This document shows positions 1 through 9,719 of a DNA stretch of 64,000 nucleotides, piece after piece. The stretch is from an uncultured Candidatus Saccharibacteria bacterium (lineage in GTDB: Bacteria; Patescibacteriota; Saccharimonadia; Saccharimonadales; Saccharimonadaceae), in assembly GCA_927910745.1 (NCBI GenBank), contig CAKMNX010000012.1:1-64000 (forward strand), read 5' to 3'. A program made the position numbers and the translations under genes. The notes beneath the pieces were generated by a model that did not search any database, was not told the DNA's origin, and worked only from the letters and a program-made list of their open reading frames with translations. How positions within the stretch are numbered: the first letter of the stretch is position 1; each line of letters opens with the position of its first letter.

Positions 1-521
<521 letters not shown>

Positions 522-677
522 AAGAAAAGATGTACTTTTCATAAAAGATGCTTCCCTGTTGGGAAGCGTCTATAACTCAAAAATAGACTGACGATGATTA
601 TTGCACAACTAAATTGTTAAGATACAAAACGTCTCGTTGTTGGCCCTTGTTTTCGTTCCCTCAACCAGACTGAAACC

Positions 678-706
678 ATCATAGCGTATTTTTTGTGGAT
701 GGTCAA
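678..706 (-). promoter_or_regulatory. 16S rRNA promoter
   Basis: On the minus strand TTGACC (701-706) is followed after exactly 17 bases by TATGAT (678-683), one of the best promoter matches in the window. It sits about 150 bases before the 16S 5' end and starts directly after the yuiD stop codon, with no terminator seen in between. Confidence 0.85.
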
Positions 707-719
707 CACTTTTTTGCCA

Positions 720-1154
720 TTATTTTGTCGCAAAAAATACAACTACACCCACAAGCACGCCAAGCAACGACCCAACGAAGATCTCGAGTGGTGTGTGTCC
801 CTGCGCAGCCCGCGGCAACGTGACGTCGACCCCAGTCTTCTTGATGACCTGCTGGATAGCAATACCCTGCTCGCCTGATGAGCGCCGCACCTTGACAGCG
901 TCGTAGCATACAATGAGCACAAGTAGCGTTGTCACGCCAACCAGTGGCGACTGCAACCCTTGCTGCAGCACCAGTACCGTCCAGACAGACAACGATGTGG
1001 CGGCATGCGAGCTCGGCATGCCGCCCGAGATGAAGAGCTGATGGGTGAAGTCTAGCACCTTGCCTTTGGCGTGGGCAATTGCAAACTTAATGACGTGAGC
1101 AATTGCCCAGCTGATGGCGATGGCCACAATATATGGCGAGAGGTACCATGGCAT
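720..1154 (-). CDS. Divergent PAP2 family membrane protein (DUF212/YuiD-like)
   Basis: This 144-residue protein belongs to the DUF212 group, related to acid phosphatases and vanadium haloperoxidases. The diagnostic motif SGGMPSSHAA is at residues 43-52 and a second conserved stretch, GHTPLEIFVG, is near the C-terminus. Hydrophobic segments at both ends and in the middle suggest three to four membrane helices. The natural substrate of the family is not established. The ATG lies two bases after the gyrA stop, so it is the third gene of the gyrB-gyrA operon and its ribosome binding site must lie inside gyrA. Length is normal for the family. Confidence 0.85.
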   Translation of the reverse strand: MPWYLSPYIVAIAISWAIAHVIKFAIAHAKGKVLDFTHQLFISGGMPSSHAATSLSVWTVLVLQQGLQSPLVGVTTLLVLIVCYDAVKVRRSSGEQGIAIQQVIKKTGVDVTLPRAAQGHTPLEIFVGSLLGVLVGVVVFFATK

Positions 1155-1156
1155 GA

Positions 1157-3697
1157 TTATGCTTCCTTATCCTCGTCTTTTTCGCGCACGATACCGATCG
1201 ATGAGACAGTATCCCCTTCGGCGAGGCGCATCACGCGCACACCTTGGGTGGTGCGGCCAAGCGTTGGGATGTCGTGGAGTGCCACACGGATGGTTTGGCC
1301 ATTTTGGCTGATGAGGAGTGCCTCGGTGGCATCGGGCTCGAGAGTTTGCACAGTGATAATCGGCCCAGTCTTGGCGGTGACAACCGCTGCCTTGATGCCG
1401 ACGCCGCCCCGCTTATGGCAAGGGAAGTTGGCCGCTTTGGTAATCTTGCCGTAACCGTTTTGGCTAATGACAAGCAATTGCTGGTCGCTACTGGTGACGA
1501 TGTCCATCCCCACCACCGTATCATCGGGGCGGAGGCGTACACCACGCACGCCACGAGCAACTCGACCCATTGGTCGGCACTCTGTCTCGCTAAAGCGCAC
1601 TGCCTGACCAGCTGATGTTGAGATTATTACATCATTGTCACCATTGGTCTGCTTTATCCAGCGCAGCTCATCACCATCGTCGAGTTTGATAGTAATGAGA
1701 CCATTCGTACGGATATTGGCGTAGTCTCGTAGTGTTGTCTTTTTCACAGTTCCCTTGGTTGTCGCCATAAAGAGGTAGCCATCATCGCTCGCATCCTTAG
1801 CGTGGTTGATAATTGATGTAATTTTCTCTTCAGGCTGGAGCTGGAGCAGGTTGACAGCCGCAACACCCTTGGCTGCGAGGCTGGCAGCAGGCACTTCGTA
1901 CGCCTTAAGGCGGAAGACCCGGCCCTTGTTGGTAAAGAAGAGCAGCCAGTCATGGGTGTTGGCTGGAATGAGTTGGTCGATGCCATCTTCTTCCTTGGTA
2001 GACATGCCACGCTTGCCCTTGCCACCTCTGTTTTGGCGGCGGTATTCACTCACTAAAGTACGCTTGATGTAATTCTCTGCTGTGAGAATAACAACGGTCT
2101 CTTCCTCAGGGATGAGCTCTTCGTCGCTGAATTTGCCGAGCTCATGGTCGATGATCTTGGTGCGGCGCTCGTCACCGTACTTCTCCTTCATCTCGAGCAG
2201 TTCCTCTTTGATAAGGCGCAGGATCTCATTCTCGTCGGCCAGGATAGCCTCTAGCTGCTTGATGAGCTCGTGCAGATAGCGCAGCTCGTCTTCAATCTCT
2301 TGACGGTCAAGGCCAGTCAGCTTGCGCAGCTGCATGGCAAGAATTGCCTTACCTTGGATCTCGCTGAGTGCAAAACGCTCCATCAACCCCTGCAAAGCAT
2401 CGTTGTAGTTCTTACTTGCTCGGATTAGCTTAACGACCTCATCGATGTTATCAAGCGCGATCTTGAGCCCTTCAAGAATATGCGCCCGTGCCTTCGCCTT
2501 CTTGAGCTCATATTCAGTGCGGCGACGCACCACAATGCGCCGATGCGTGATAAACTCACCGAGAATATCATGCAAGCCAAGTACCCGTGGCTGGAGACGC
2601 ATCGCGTTCTCGCTACTCGGCACAAGAGCAAGCATGTTGTAGTGGAAGTTAGTCTGCAGCGCGGTGAGCTTGTAAAGCTGGTTGAGCACCTTCTTGGGAT
2701 AGGCATCCTTTTTGAGGTCAATAACAACACGCACATTACCCCGAGCCGACTCATCGCGCAAGTCGCTGATAGAGGTGAGCTTCTTCTCGTGGACGAGGTC
2801 GGCAATCTTCTCAATCAGTGTTGCTTTATTCACACCATAAGGCATTTCTGTAATAACGATGCGGTAGCGCCCACGCTTCTTCGTTTCCTCAATGGCTGCC
2901 ACGGCGCGCATCGTCACGCTACCGCGACCAGTAGCGTAGGCCTGGCGCATTGGCGCACCACCATAGACCACGGCGCCAGTTGGAAAGTCTGGCCCTTTAA
3001 TGTGCTGCATGAGGTCATCCAGCGTGGCATCAGGGTTGTTGATAAGCTCGACTGTTGCATCAACCACCTCACCAAGATTGTGGGTAGGGATATTTGTCGC
3101 CATACCAACGGCAATACCAACCTGGCCGTTCAGTAGTAGATTAGGCAGCTTGGCCGGCAAGACGGTAGGCTCTTGGCGAGTAGCATCGTAGGTGTCGCGG
3201 AATGGGACGGTTTCTTTATCGATATCTGCCAGGAGCGCTTCCGACACACGCGTCATTTTTGCCTCGGTGTAGCGCATTGCAGCAGGCGGATCACCGTCCA
3301 TCGAGCCAAAGTTCCCCTGCCCCTGTACCAGCGGGTAGCGCTCAACCCAGTCTTGAGCCATACGCACCATGGCATCGTAGATCGAGCTATCACCGTGTGG
3401 GTGGTATTTACCCATCACCTCACCAACGATCTGAGCACTCTTGATCGTCTTGGATGTCGGGCCAATGCCCATTTTGTCCATCACATAGACGATGCGACGA
3501 TGGACAGGCTTCATGCCATCACGCACATCAGGCAGCGCGCGGTCGACGATGACCGACATCGAGTAGCGCAGGAAGTTATCCTCCATCACGTCCTCGACGG
3601 TACGGACCTCCACACTGCGCGAGTGGCTCTGGTCGGGCACGGTAGCTGGGGTGGTTGGTTGGTTATCTTCTGGCTGCATTGTGTGTTCCTCGTTCAT
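1157..3697 (-). CDS. gyrA: DNA gyrase subunit A
   Basis: GyrA carries the DNA breakage-reunion activity of the A2B2 gyrase that introduces negative supercoils. The catalytic tyrosine is Tyr143 in AAMRYTEAKM. The quinolone-resistance region HPHGDSSIYD keeps the serine and aspartate equivalent to E. coli Ser83 and Asp87, so there is no classical resistance substitution. The C-terminal wrapping domain has the gyrase-specific box QNRGGKG (usual QRRGGKG), which argues for gyrase rather than topoisomerase IV. Length (846 residues) is typical. Two starts are possible: the ATG at 3697 or an ATG six codons later at 3679, which has a better spaced GAGGAA before it. It starts three bases after the gyrB stop. 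Confidence 0.97.
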   Translation of the reverse strand: MNEEHTMQPEDNQPTTPATVPDQSHSRSVEVRTVEDVMEDNFLRYSMSVIVDRALPDVRDGMKPVHRRIVYVMDKMGIGPTSKTIKSAQIVGEVMGKYHPHGDSSIYDAMVRMAQDWVERYPLVQGQGNFGSMDGDPPAAMRYTEAKMTRVSEALLADIDKETVPFRDTYDATRQEPTVLPAKLPNLLLNGQVGIAVGMATNIPTHNLGEVVDATVELINNPDATLDDLMQHIKGPDFPTGAVVYGGAPMRQAYATGRGSVTMRAVAAIEETKKRGRYRIVITEMPYGVNKATLIEKIADLVHEKKLTSISDLRDESARGNVRVVIDLKKDAYPKKVLNQLYKLTALQTNFHYNMLALVPSSENAMRLQPRVLGLHDILGEFITHRRIVVRRRTEYELKKAKARAHILEGLKIALDNIDEVVKLIRASKNYNDALQGLMERFALSEIQGKAILAMQLRKLTGLDRQEIEDELRYLHELIKQLEAILADENEILRLIKEELLEMKEKYGDERRTKIIDHELGKFSDEELIPEEETVVILTAENYIKRTLVSEYRRQNRGGKGKRGMSTKEEDGIDQLIPANTHDWLLFFTNKGRVFRLKAYEVPAASLAAKGVAAVNLLQLQPEEKITSIINHAKDASDDGYLFMATTKGTVKKTTLRDYANIRTNGLITIKLDDGDELRWIKQTNGDNDVIISTSAGQAVRFSETECRPMGRVARGVRGVRLRPDDTVVGMDIVTSSDQQLLVISQNGYGKITKAANFPCHKRGGVGIKAAVVTAKTGPIITVQTLEPDATEALLISQNGQTIRVALHDIPTLGRTTQGVRVMRLAEGDTVSSIGIVREKDEDKEA

Positions 3698-3700
3698 AGA

Positions 3701-5688
3701 TTAGATATCAAGCTCCTCTAGGCTGACCTTCGCAGCGTTGGCCTGGATGAAATTCTTGCGTACGCTTACTTCGTTGCCCATTAGCTTGGTAAAGATCGCG
3801 TCGGCACGCTCGGCATCCTCCAGCTGGACTTGCACGAGCACGCGGTGCTCGGGGTTCATCGTCGTCTCCCACAGCTGGTCGGCATCCATCTCACCGAGAC
3901 CCTTGTAGCGCTGGAGGGCGGACTCACTCAGGCCAGCCTGTTTGATGCGGGGCTCGCTTGGGTCTATCTCTACCCCACGAGCCTTGCGCGCTGCAATTTG
4001 CTCGTCGTAGTAGGCCTCGAGAGCTTCTTCGTTGTAAATATATTCTTGCTTGTTGCCCGAGAGACGGAGCTTAAACAGAGGTGGCTTAGCCAAATAGATA
4101 TGCCCTGCCTCCACCACCGGCTGCATATAGCGAAAGAAGAAGGTCATGAGCAATGTGGCAATGTGGCTGCCATCGACATCGGCATCGGTCATGATAATAA
4201 TGCGGTTATAGCGCAGCCCCTTGATGTCAAAGGTGTCACCAATCCCCACACCCATACCCTTGATGAGGCTGAGGATCTCGCGGTTGGCGTACATTTTGTC
4301 GAGGCGGGCACGCTCGGTGTTGAGCACCTTACCGCGCAGTGGTAGGATGGCTTGGGTGCGGCTGTCGCGCCCCGTCTTGGCCGAACCACCAGCCGAGTCA
4401 CCCTCCACAATGTAGAGCTCACACTCTTCGGGGTTCTTGCTGGAACAATCGGCTAGCTTACCTGGCAGGCTGGCGCCATCGAGTGCCCCTTTGCGGATCA
4501 CCGTATCGCGTGCCGCTCGGGCAGCCTTGCGAGCGCGGGCAGCCAGCGTTGCTTTGCCAACGATCTTCTTGGCCACTGCCGGATTTTCTTCTAGATAATA
4601 CGAGAAATACTCGCTCATTACTTGGTCAACGTAACGCCGCACCTCGGGGTTACCAAGCTTATTCTTGGTTTGACCCTCAAACTGCGGGTCGGGCAGCTTA
4701 ACGAGGATAACAGCAGTAAGCCCCTCGCGAATGTCATCGCCCGAGAGGTTGTCATCCTTCTCCTTGAGGAGACCATTCTTGCGCGCATAGTCATTAATAA
4801 CACGGGTCATTGCTGCGCGAAAGCCCACAAGGTGTGTCCCACCATCAGGCGTGAGCACGTTGTTAGCGAAAGGTCGGACGGTTTCGACGTAGGTATCGTT
4901 GTATTGCACCGCCACCTCGATCATCGAGTCCTCGACCTGCTTCTCCACATAAAAGACATCGTCGCTCAGCACATCCTTACCAACGTTGAGGTTCTTGACA
5001 TAACTGCGAATCCCTCCCTCGAAATAAAAGGCCTGGCGCTGCTTGGTGCGCTCATCGTACACAGTGGTGTAGACGCCTTTCGTGAGGTAGGCTTGGTGGC
5101 GAAGGTAGTGTACCACCCACTTATAGTCGAAGTCGACTGTCTCTTTAAAGATGGTCGGATCGGGATAGAAGATAATCGTTGTACCATCAGGCCGGTCGGT
5201 TTTGCCCTTATTCTTGAGCGGTACAGTAGTATGGCCACGCTCAAATTCAATCCGATAGAGGCGTCCTTTGCGCACCACCTCTGCAACGAGGCGACTCGAT
5301 AGCGCATTCACTACGCTCGAGCCCACACCGTGCAAGCCAGACGACACCTTGTAGCCACCGCCACCAAACTTACCACCAGCGTGCAGCACCGTCAGTACTG
5401 TCTCGAGCGTACTCAGGCCAGTCTTGGGGTGCTTATCTACCGGGATACCGCGCCCATTGTCCGTCACCATCAAGCCACCATCGGCCAAGATACGCACATC
5501 GACGCGCGAGGCATAGCCCGCAATCGCTTCATCGATAGAGTTATCAGCAATCTCCTTAATCAAGTGGTGCACACCATCGTAGCCCGTGCTACCGATATAC
5601 ATCCCCGGGCGCTTGCGGACTGGCTCGAGACCTCGAGCACCTGAATTTGCGAACCGTCATACGATCCATTATCTACTTGTTTGTTCAT
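3701..5688 (-). CDS. gyrB: DNA gyrase subunit B (apparent -1 frameshift near the N-terminus)
   Basis: GyrB is the ATPase and Mg-binding TOPRIM subunit of gyrase. Visible motifs are the GHKL ATP-binding residues (ADNSIDEA, DNGRGIPV, GLHGVGSSVVNA), the TOPRIM glutamate in EGDSAGGSAK, PLRGKVLN, and DADVDGSHI. The uninterrupted frame begins only at the ATG at 5602 (MYIGSTGYDG). The natural start is the ATG at 5688 (MNKQVDNGSYDG...), preceded by GAGGGAA. The two frames join if one G is added to the GG at 5631-5632, giving ...IQVLEGLEPVRKRPG followed by MYIGST, exactly the family pattern. As the gene is essential, a sequencing error is the likeliest cause. Translation from 5602 would lose only the poorly conserved N-terminal tail. 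Confidence 0.93.
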
Positions 5689-5770
5689 TCATTTCCCTCA
5701 CTATTAGGTCATTCGGGTTACATTACACGCACCTTATTGTATCATAATCACCGAGGCAGCGAAAATAACA

Positions 5771-5856
5771 GGGGTGGAGAGAGTGATTTAAATCACTAGA
5801 ACTCACCTTCTTTGTATCAGCTCCACCCCCATCACTTCATCCGATGGAGCGTGAGA
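5771..5856 (-). repeat. Family A repeat, partial and rearranged copy
   Basis: On the minus strand the sequence CTCACGCTCCATCGGATGAAG resembles the 3' end module of family A (see 39553-39691). It is followed by a nested hairpin: GGGGTGGAG (5771-5779) pairs with CTCCACCCC (5821-5829) and encloses the perfect 16-base palindrome AGTGATTTAAATCACT (5782-5797). It lies between gyrB and the next gene. Confidence 0.55.
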
Positions 5857-5881
5857 TAAAGCAGAAGCCCTAAGATTCAGA

Positions 5882-6673
5882 CTACTCATACTTACTTGTC
5901 GCAACAAGGATGAAGCCAGCGACAGCCATCACTGGTGATACGACAAACCACGCGATGCCGGCATATATCACGATCGACGCCACCATCCCCATCGCCAGTA
6001 GCGTTGGTTCATTGAGAAGAGTTTTCAAAACATGCCAATGTGCACTAAGAAAGTCAGCCACACCAAAAAGCATCGACACAAGCATACCATACAGCGCCAT
6101 CATCGGTACAGCTGCTGCAAGCATCAGCCAGAGGCCAGTCTTGCGCTTCATCATTTGATTGAGCGTCGTATCATCTACATCGCTACGTTTTGCTGGTATC
6201 GCTGGCTGCATACCCAGCAATACATACCAGAGGTAGAGCGAACCAACGAAGCTCGGTATGTTGCTCATGAGAACTGTTGTATTATTAACTACTAATCCTA
6301 CAGGTGTGTGCAGTACACCACCACTGAGCCAACCCACAATAAACAGCGCCCCATTCACTAGCAACAAGCCAAGCGCTCCAATCCTCTGCCAGTATCGATC
6401 GGTGCGGTGCGACTGCCGCAGTGTGATGACGCTCTGCGCTAGTATACTCGCACTCCAAGCGGCGAGTAGCCAGCCAAGCACCTGCTCCACCCCTGTCAGG
6501 CTCGCTAGCACCCCGCCCTGCAGACATACGATGGCCGCACTGGCAATCATCCCCACCCCACCAGCAATCACCCACGCCTCAAGCAATGGGCGGCGCGGCG
6601 GCGCAGACGCATCAGATGTGCCTGTGTGGCTATGCTGTTTTGCAGTAGTTGTAGCGATGGATTGCGTTGGCAT
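5882..6673 (-). CDS. Multi-pass membrane protein of unknown function
   Basis: A 263-residue protein with a short Ser/Thr/His-rich N-terminal tail and about six hydrophobic segments. I do not recognise a family. It is a paralogue of the next gene upstream (6717-7706): both share the landmarks RRPxLEA, HRTDxYxQR, S-L/I-YLWYxLL and an R-x-GLWL segment in the same order. The start at 6673 is supported by AGAGGAG ten bases upstream. The two genes are co-directional, 43 bases apart, and probably arose by tandem duplication. Confidence 0.8.
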   Translation of the reverse strand: MPTQSIATTTAKQHSHTGTSDASAPPRRPLLEAWVIAGGVGMIASAAIVCLQGGVLASLTGVEQVLGWLLAAWSASILAQSVITLRQSHRTDRYWQRIGALGLLLVNGALFIVGWLSGGVLHTPVGLVVNNTTVLMSNIPSFVGSLYLWYVLLGMQPAIPAKRSDVDDTTLNQMMKRKTGLWLMLAAAVPMMALYGMLVSMLFGVADFLSAHWHVLKTLLNEPTLLAMGMVASIVIYAGIAWFVVSPVMAVAGFILVATSKYE

Positions 6674-6716
6674 GGGGGTGGTTCTCCTCTGTTAGGCGGT
6701 AGTTTTGGTGCTTAAG

Positions 6717-7706
6717 TTATTCGCGCTGGCTGTTTGCTACAAGAACCATGCCAATGATGAGCATGACGATACATGGCACAATCAAGATCATGCCAGCAAT
6801 CATAAAGAGAAGGTGAATCATGCCCAAAAACGATAGTATTGACGTAAAGATCGTAGTACCTCGGCTTGTGCTACTCATCAGCATCAACGTCCCTGAAAAC
6901 TGCGCAAGAGCCGGAAGCACAAATGCCGTCACAATCAGCCAGAGACCGATACGTCGACGCCGCATCAAACGAGCATATGCTGTAGCGGGTACATCAGGTG
7001 CAGTGCGCGGCGCGATTGTCCGCTTCGTACAGAGTAATAAGTACCAGAGATAGATGGAGCCGAACACAGCAATGACGGTACTTACCTGCATGACTGTGCT
7101 ATTTATCCACACAACCGCCTTTTGCCCGGGGCTCACAAAGAACAAATTGTATAGCCATTCGCTTATGATGAGTGCGGCTGGGTTACCCGCCACTAGGAGC
7201 AAGGCAAGAAACCGCTGTATATAATGATCTGTCCGGTGGAGCTGCATCAGCGTGCTGATCCCTTGCACCACCAAGCTCACGCTCCACATAAGGATGAGCC
7301 AACCAGCTACCCGCTCTGGTGACGTGCGGTCTACCTGCCCCACCATCAGGGCACCATAGAAGCTCACCATTGCAGCATACATCAGCATTCCTGCTGCTCC
7401 CGCTGCAATAAATGCCTCGAGCACTGGCCGGCGGCGAGCTGTGGCGTGTGCAACAGGGGTAGCTGATGATGACGGTGTGTCTGTGTGGCTTGGTGATGTA
7501 TTATCTACGACAGCTTGTGATTCGCTATTTGCTGGTGCGTTGGCTGGCGAAACAGAGGTCGTATCTGCCTTTGTTGTTTTCTCCGCAACAGGTTGTGACT
7601 GTTGTGATTTTTGTTTAGTGCGCTGCGCCCTGCGCTTCTTTGGGGATGATGTTGCTTCTGTCTCAGACGCAGCGGACGCTGCTGGGGTTGATTTTTTTCG
7701 TGGCAT
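6717..7706 (-). CDS. Multi-pass membrane protein with low-complexity N-terminus, paralogue of the adjacent gene
   Basis: The 329-residue protein has an N-terminal tail of about 90 residues made mostly of Ala, Ser, Thr, Lys, Gln and Pro, probably disordered and cytoplasmic, then a region with about six membrane helices that matches the neighbouring 263-residue protein (RRPVLEA, HRTDHYIQR, GSIYLWYLLL, RIGLWLI). A strong ribosome binding site, AGAGGAGG, lies eight bases before the ATG, and TATACT upstream could be its -10 box. Function unknown; the tail is the main difference between the paralogues. Confidence 0.8.
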   Translation of the reverse strand: MPRKKSTPAASAASETEATSSPKKRRAQRTKQKSQQSQPVAEKTTKADTTSVSPANAPANSESQAVVDNTSPSHTDTPSSSATPVAHATARRRPVLEAFIAAGAAGMLMYAAMVSFYGALMVGQVDRTSPERVAGWLILMWSVSLVVQGISTLMQLHRTDHYIQRFLALLLVAGNPAALIISEWLYNLFFVSPGQKAVVWINSTVMQVSTVIAVFGSIYLWYLLLCTKRTIAPRTAPDVPATAYARLMRRRRIGLWLIVTAFVLPALAQFSGTLMLMSSTSRGTTIFTSILSFLGMIHLLFMIAGMILIVPCIVMLIIGMVLVANSQRE

Positions 7707-7741
7707 AGAACCGTCCTCCTCTGCCTAGTATACGCGCCTCA

Positions 7742-8119
7742 TCACCGTTTTGCTACATAAAAACATGCAATCGCCTCAAAAGCAAAAACCAGTGCCAGCT
7801 CGTACCAGCCACCACGCCCCACCGAGCGCGCCCCAATCAGCAGCACCGGTGCTAGCGCCAGTACCGAGCCAAAATAATAACAACGCCGAAAGCTGAGCGT
7901 CACCGCTCGCCGCTGCGCCTCGGGCAGCCAGCGCCGCAGCGCCGCCGCAATGCCCGCCAGCAGGTACGTTAGCAACCCCAGCATCACCACATAGCACAGC
8001 ACAAAGACGAGAACGATCCCCAAGGGGTGAATCGTCGCTGGCGTGGTGGTCTGCAGCACAATCGCGAGCAGCACCGCTGCAGCCGCGCTCATACTGGCAA
8101 GCAGGATTCTTCGAGACAT
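7742..8119 (-). CDS. Small membrane protein of unknown function
   Basis: A 125-residue protein (starting MSRRILLASM) with four hydrophobic segments and a central Arg-rich loop (RRWLPEAQRR). No family recognised. An open frame continues 18 codons further upstream, but the ATG at 8119 is chosen because TATAGT (8127-8132) ends seven bases before it, with TTCTCA 17 bases further up; this gives a leaderless or nearly leaderless mRNA as seen at other genes in the window. It is co-directional with the two paralogous membrane genes. Confidence 0.65.
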   Translation of the reverse strand: MSRRILLASMSAAAAVLLAIVLQTTTPATIHPLGIVLVFVLCYVVMLGLLTYLLAGIAAALRRWLPEAQRRAVTLSFRRCYYFGSVLALAPVLLIGARSVGRGGWYELALVFAFEAIACFYVAKR

Positions 8120-8924
8120 ATCTATCACTATACCAAGCAATCCGCCTGGTGAGAAGCCCGAGCAGCTGCACAAAGCAACGCGCTTGCAGCGTCCTCTATA
8201 GATATATAATTAGGACGCCCGGCAGCCACTACGGGCTAGAGGTGCTCCACAGTGTGGAGCATGAGTGGTGTGCCTCTGGCATGCGCCGTATAGAACGAGG
8301 CCACCACGCGTCAGCGCCAACGATGACAAAAGTACTTCTATTGGGGGGTACTATTAGTATTGGCGGAGCGCAGGCAGTGCCAAAGCTCAGCGCTGTGCTG
8401 CGCTCTGCCGCTGCCTGGTGTACGCCAATGGCGACGCTATGTTGGGTTATGTAGGGTAAGCTTTTCCGTTTTTTCTTGGGTGTTTGTGTTTGTCAAAGCT
8501 TACTTCTACGTTAGCACAAGCGGTATGGTAAGTCAATCAGTTTAGGCTCTATACTGCAAAACTTTAGCGGCGCTTGCATCATCTTACGACAGCGCTATAC
8601 ATCGCACCAATATACAAGCATGAGCATTATAATCATCGTGCGAACTATCGCAAAACATTGCCTCACCACGCCCTTTCTCTTCCACACGAACATTGGCGGC
8701 GCGCCCACCTCTCGCACCTCTGTGCTTTCGAGAGTTGTACACAGGCATTTTTGTTGTATATAGTGCAATAATTTTTTGTTCGTTTTTGGCTCTGTACTGT
8801 ATGCTACCTCTGTTGTATTTCATTGCTCATGTTGTGTTTATTACGCAGTTTTTTGGCGATACGAGGCCCACCTAGGTATATGTTCGATGTGGTATTTTTT
8901 ACGCAAAAATATTGCCAAAAATCG
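8120..8924. other. Gene-free stretch with a nested inverted repeat
   Basis: No convincing reading frame. It contains a short palindrome around 8243-8260 (TGCTCCACA-G-TGTGGAGCA) and a nested inverted repeat at 8359-8429: ATTGGCG (8359-8365) pairs with CGCCAAT (8423-8429) and, inside it, CAGGCAG (8371-8377) with CTGCCTG (8411-8417), with further GC-rich pairing (GAGCGCAG with CTGCGCTC as an alternative). This could be a structured RNA, but no clear promoter-terminator pair frames it. Confidence 0.5.
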
Positions 8925-8953
8925 TTGACACAAGCGGTTTTCTCCCATATCAT
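8925..8953 (+). promoter_or_regulatory. Strong promoter of a putative small RNA
   Basis: Consensus TTGACA (8925-8930), a 17-base spacer and TATCAT (8948-8953). The only thing downstream before a terminator is about 100 bases without a convincing gene. Confidence 0.7.
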
Positions 8954-8959
8954 AAGGGT

Positions 8960-9058
8960 AGCTTCTGAATAAAAAAATTATGCAGAGGCCAAAAATAAAC
9001 AACATACGAAAACTCCACATCCAAAAACAACCACTACTCGCAGGTGGTTGTTTTTTTG
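8960..9058 (+). ncRNA. Putative small RNA of about 100 nt
   Basis: The interval is framed by the promoter at 8925-8953 and a strong intrinsic terminator at 9023-9057. The only reading frame (ATG at 8980) runs through the terminator hairpin, so a coding role is unlikely. No similarity to 4.5S, 6S or other standard RNAs is apparent to me. Function unknown; it could also be an abandoned promoter region. Confidence 0.4.
9023..9057 (+). terminator. Intrinsic terminator (usable on both strands)
   Basis: CAACCAC (9028-9034) pairs with GTGGTTG (9044-9050), extended by A and T runs on both sides; seven Ts follow on the plus strand. It ends the putative small RNA and may also stop transcripts of the minus-strand gene at 9177. 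Confidence 0.8.
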
Positions 9059-9176
9059 GTGAGAGAGCTTGGCTAGTACGCGACCCTTGGTGATACTTCG
9101 CAGCAGTGTTTGTGATTTGTACGATTTATATACTCACCCGCAACACAACACTGCGAGATTCCAGTTTGGTCGACTC

Positions 9177-9641
9177 TCACTGCCACTCATCTGGCAGTGG
9201 TGGCAGTGGACTGTCATTTTGCGGCTTGCTATAGAGCGTCACAAGGCGCGGCCCAATTTGGCTGGTCTCACCATCACGCACATGTGCACCATGTATCATA
9301 GCGAACCGTGCTACTGGGTGTTGCTCAGCCCAAGCCGCACTAGCGTCACCACCTTGTGAGTTCCGTGGAATATACGCCTCATCTTCGTACGGCGCGACAT
9401 CTGAGCGCCACTCAACAACACTTAGATCCCCTTCGGGCGCTTCGTCCGACTCATATAACCCTACACTCTCAAATCCGTTCGCCCTCAGTAAATGATCAGA
9501 CTCTTGAGCGAGAAGGGCTATTTTATTCTCAACTTCGTGACCAGTTTCATACCCAAGCGCTACTCGTGCGAGCCTTTTTACGCGCTCTATGCTACGCTTC
9601 CATAATTCGTTAACGTTTGATGGATATTCCTTGTGTGTCAT
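9177..9641 (-). CDS. Hypothetical protein
   Basis: A 154-residue acidic, soluble protein (starting MTHKEYPSNVNELW). No family recognised; the first half is helical and charged, the C-terminus is Pro-rich (SPLPPLPDEW). The open frame extends 22 codons upstream, into the tmRNA terminator, so the ATG at 9641 is preferred: TATAGT (9649-9654) lies seven bases before it, with TTGACA slightly too far upstream (20-base spacing). Leaderless translation is likely. Confidence 0.6.
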   Translation of the reverse strand: MTHKEYPSNVNELWKRSIERVKRLARVALGYETGHEVENKIALLAQESDHLLRANGFESVGLYESDEAPEGDLSVVEWRSDVAPYEDEAYIPRNSQGGDASAAWAEQHPVARFAMIHGAHVRDGETSQIGPRLVTLYSKPQNDSPLPPLPDEWQ

Positions 9642-9681
9642 AATACATACTATAATGCAACACACCTGTCGTAATGTCAAT

Positions 9682-9707
9682 AAAAATCGCCCACCCTCGG
9701 TGAGCAA
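9682..9707 (-). terminator. Terminator of tmRNA
   Basis: On the minus strand TTGCTCACC-GAG-GGTGGGCGA forms a 9-bp stem (with G-U pairs) followed by TTTTT. It begins 13 bases after the tmRNA 3' end. Confidence 0.8.
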
Positions 9708-9719
9708 TCATCTTCTACG

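Noticed and set aside
703..909. Open frames overlapping gyrA, gyrB, thrS and pilus genes on the opposite strand
   Set aside because: They are antisense or frame-shifted shadows of clearly recognised genes.
8980..9090. Small gene starting at ATG 8980
   Set aside because: The frame runs through a strong terminator hairpin and its T run, so it would not be on the mRNA.
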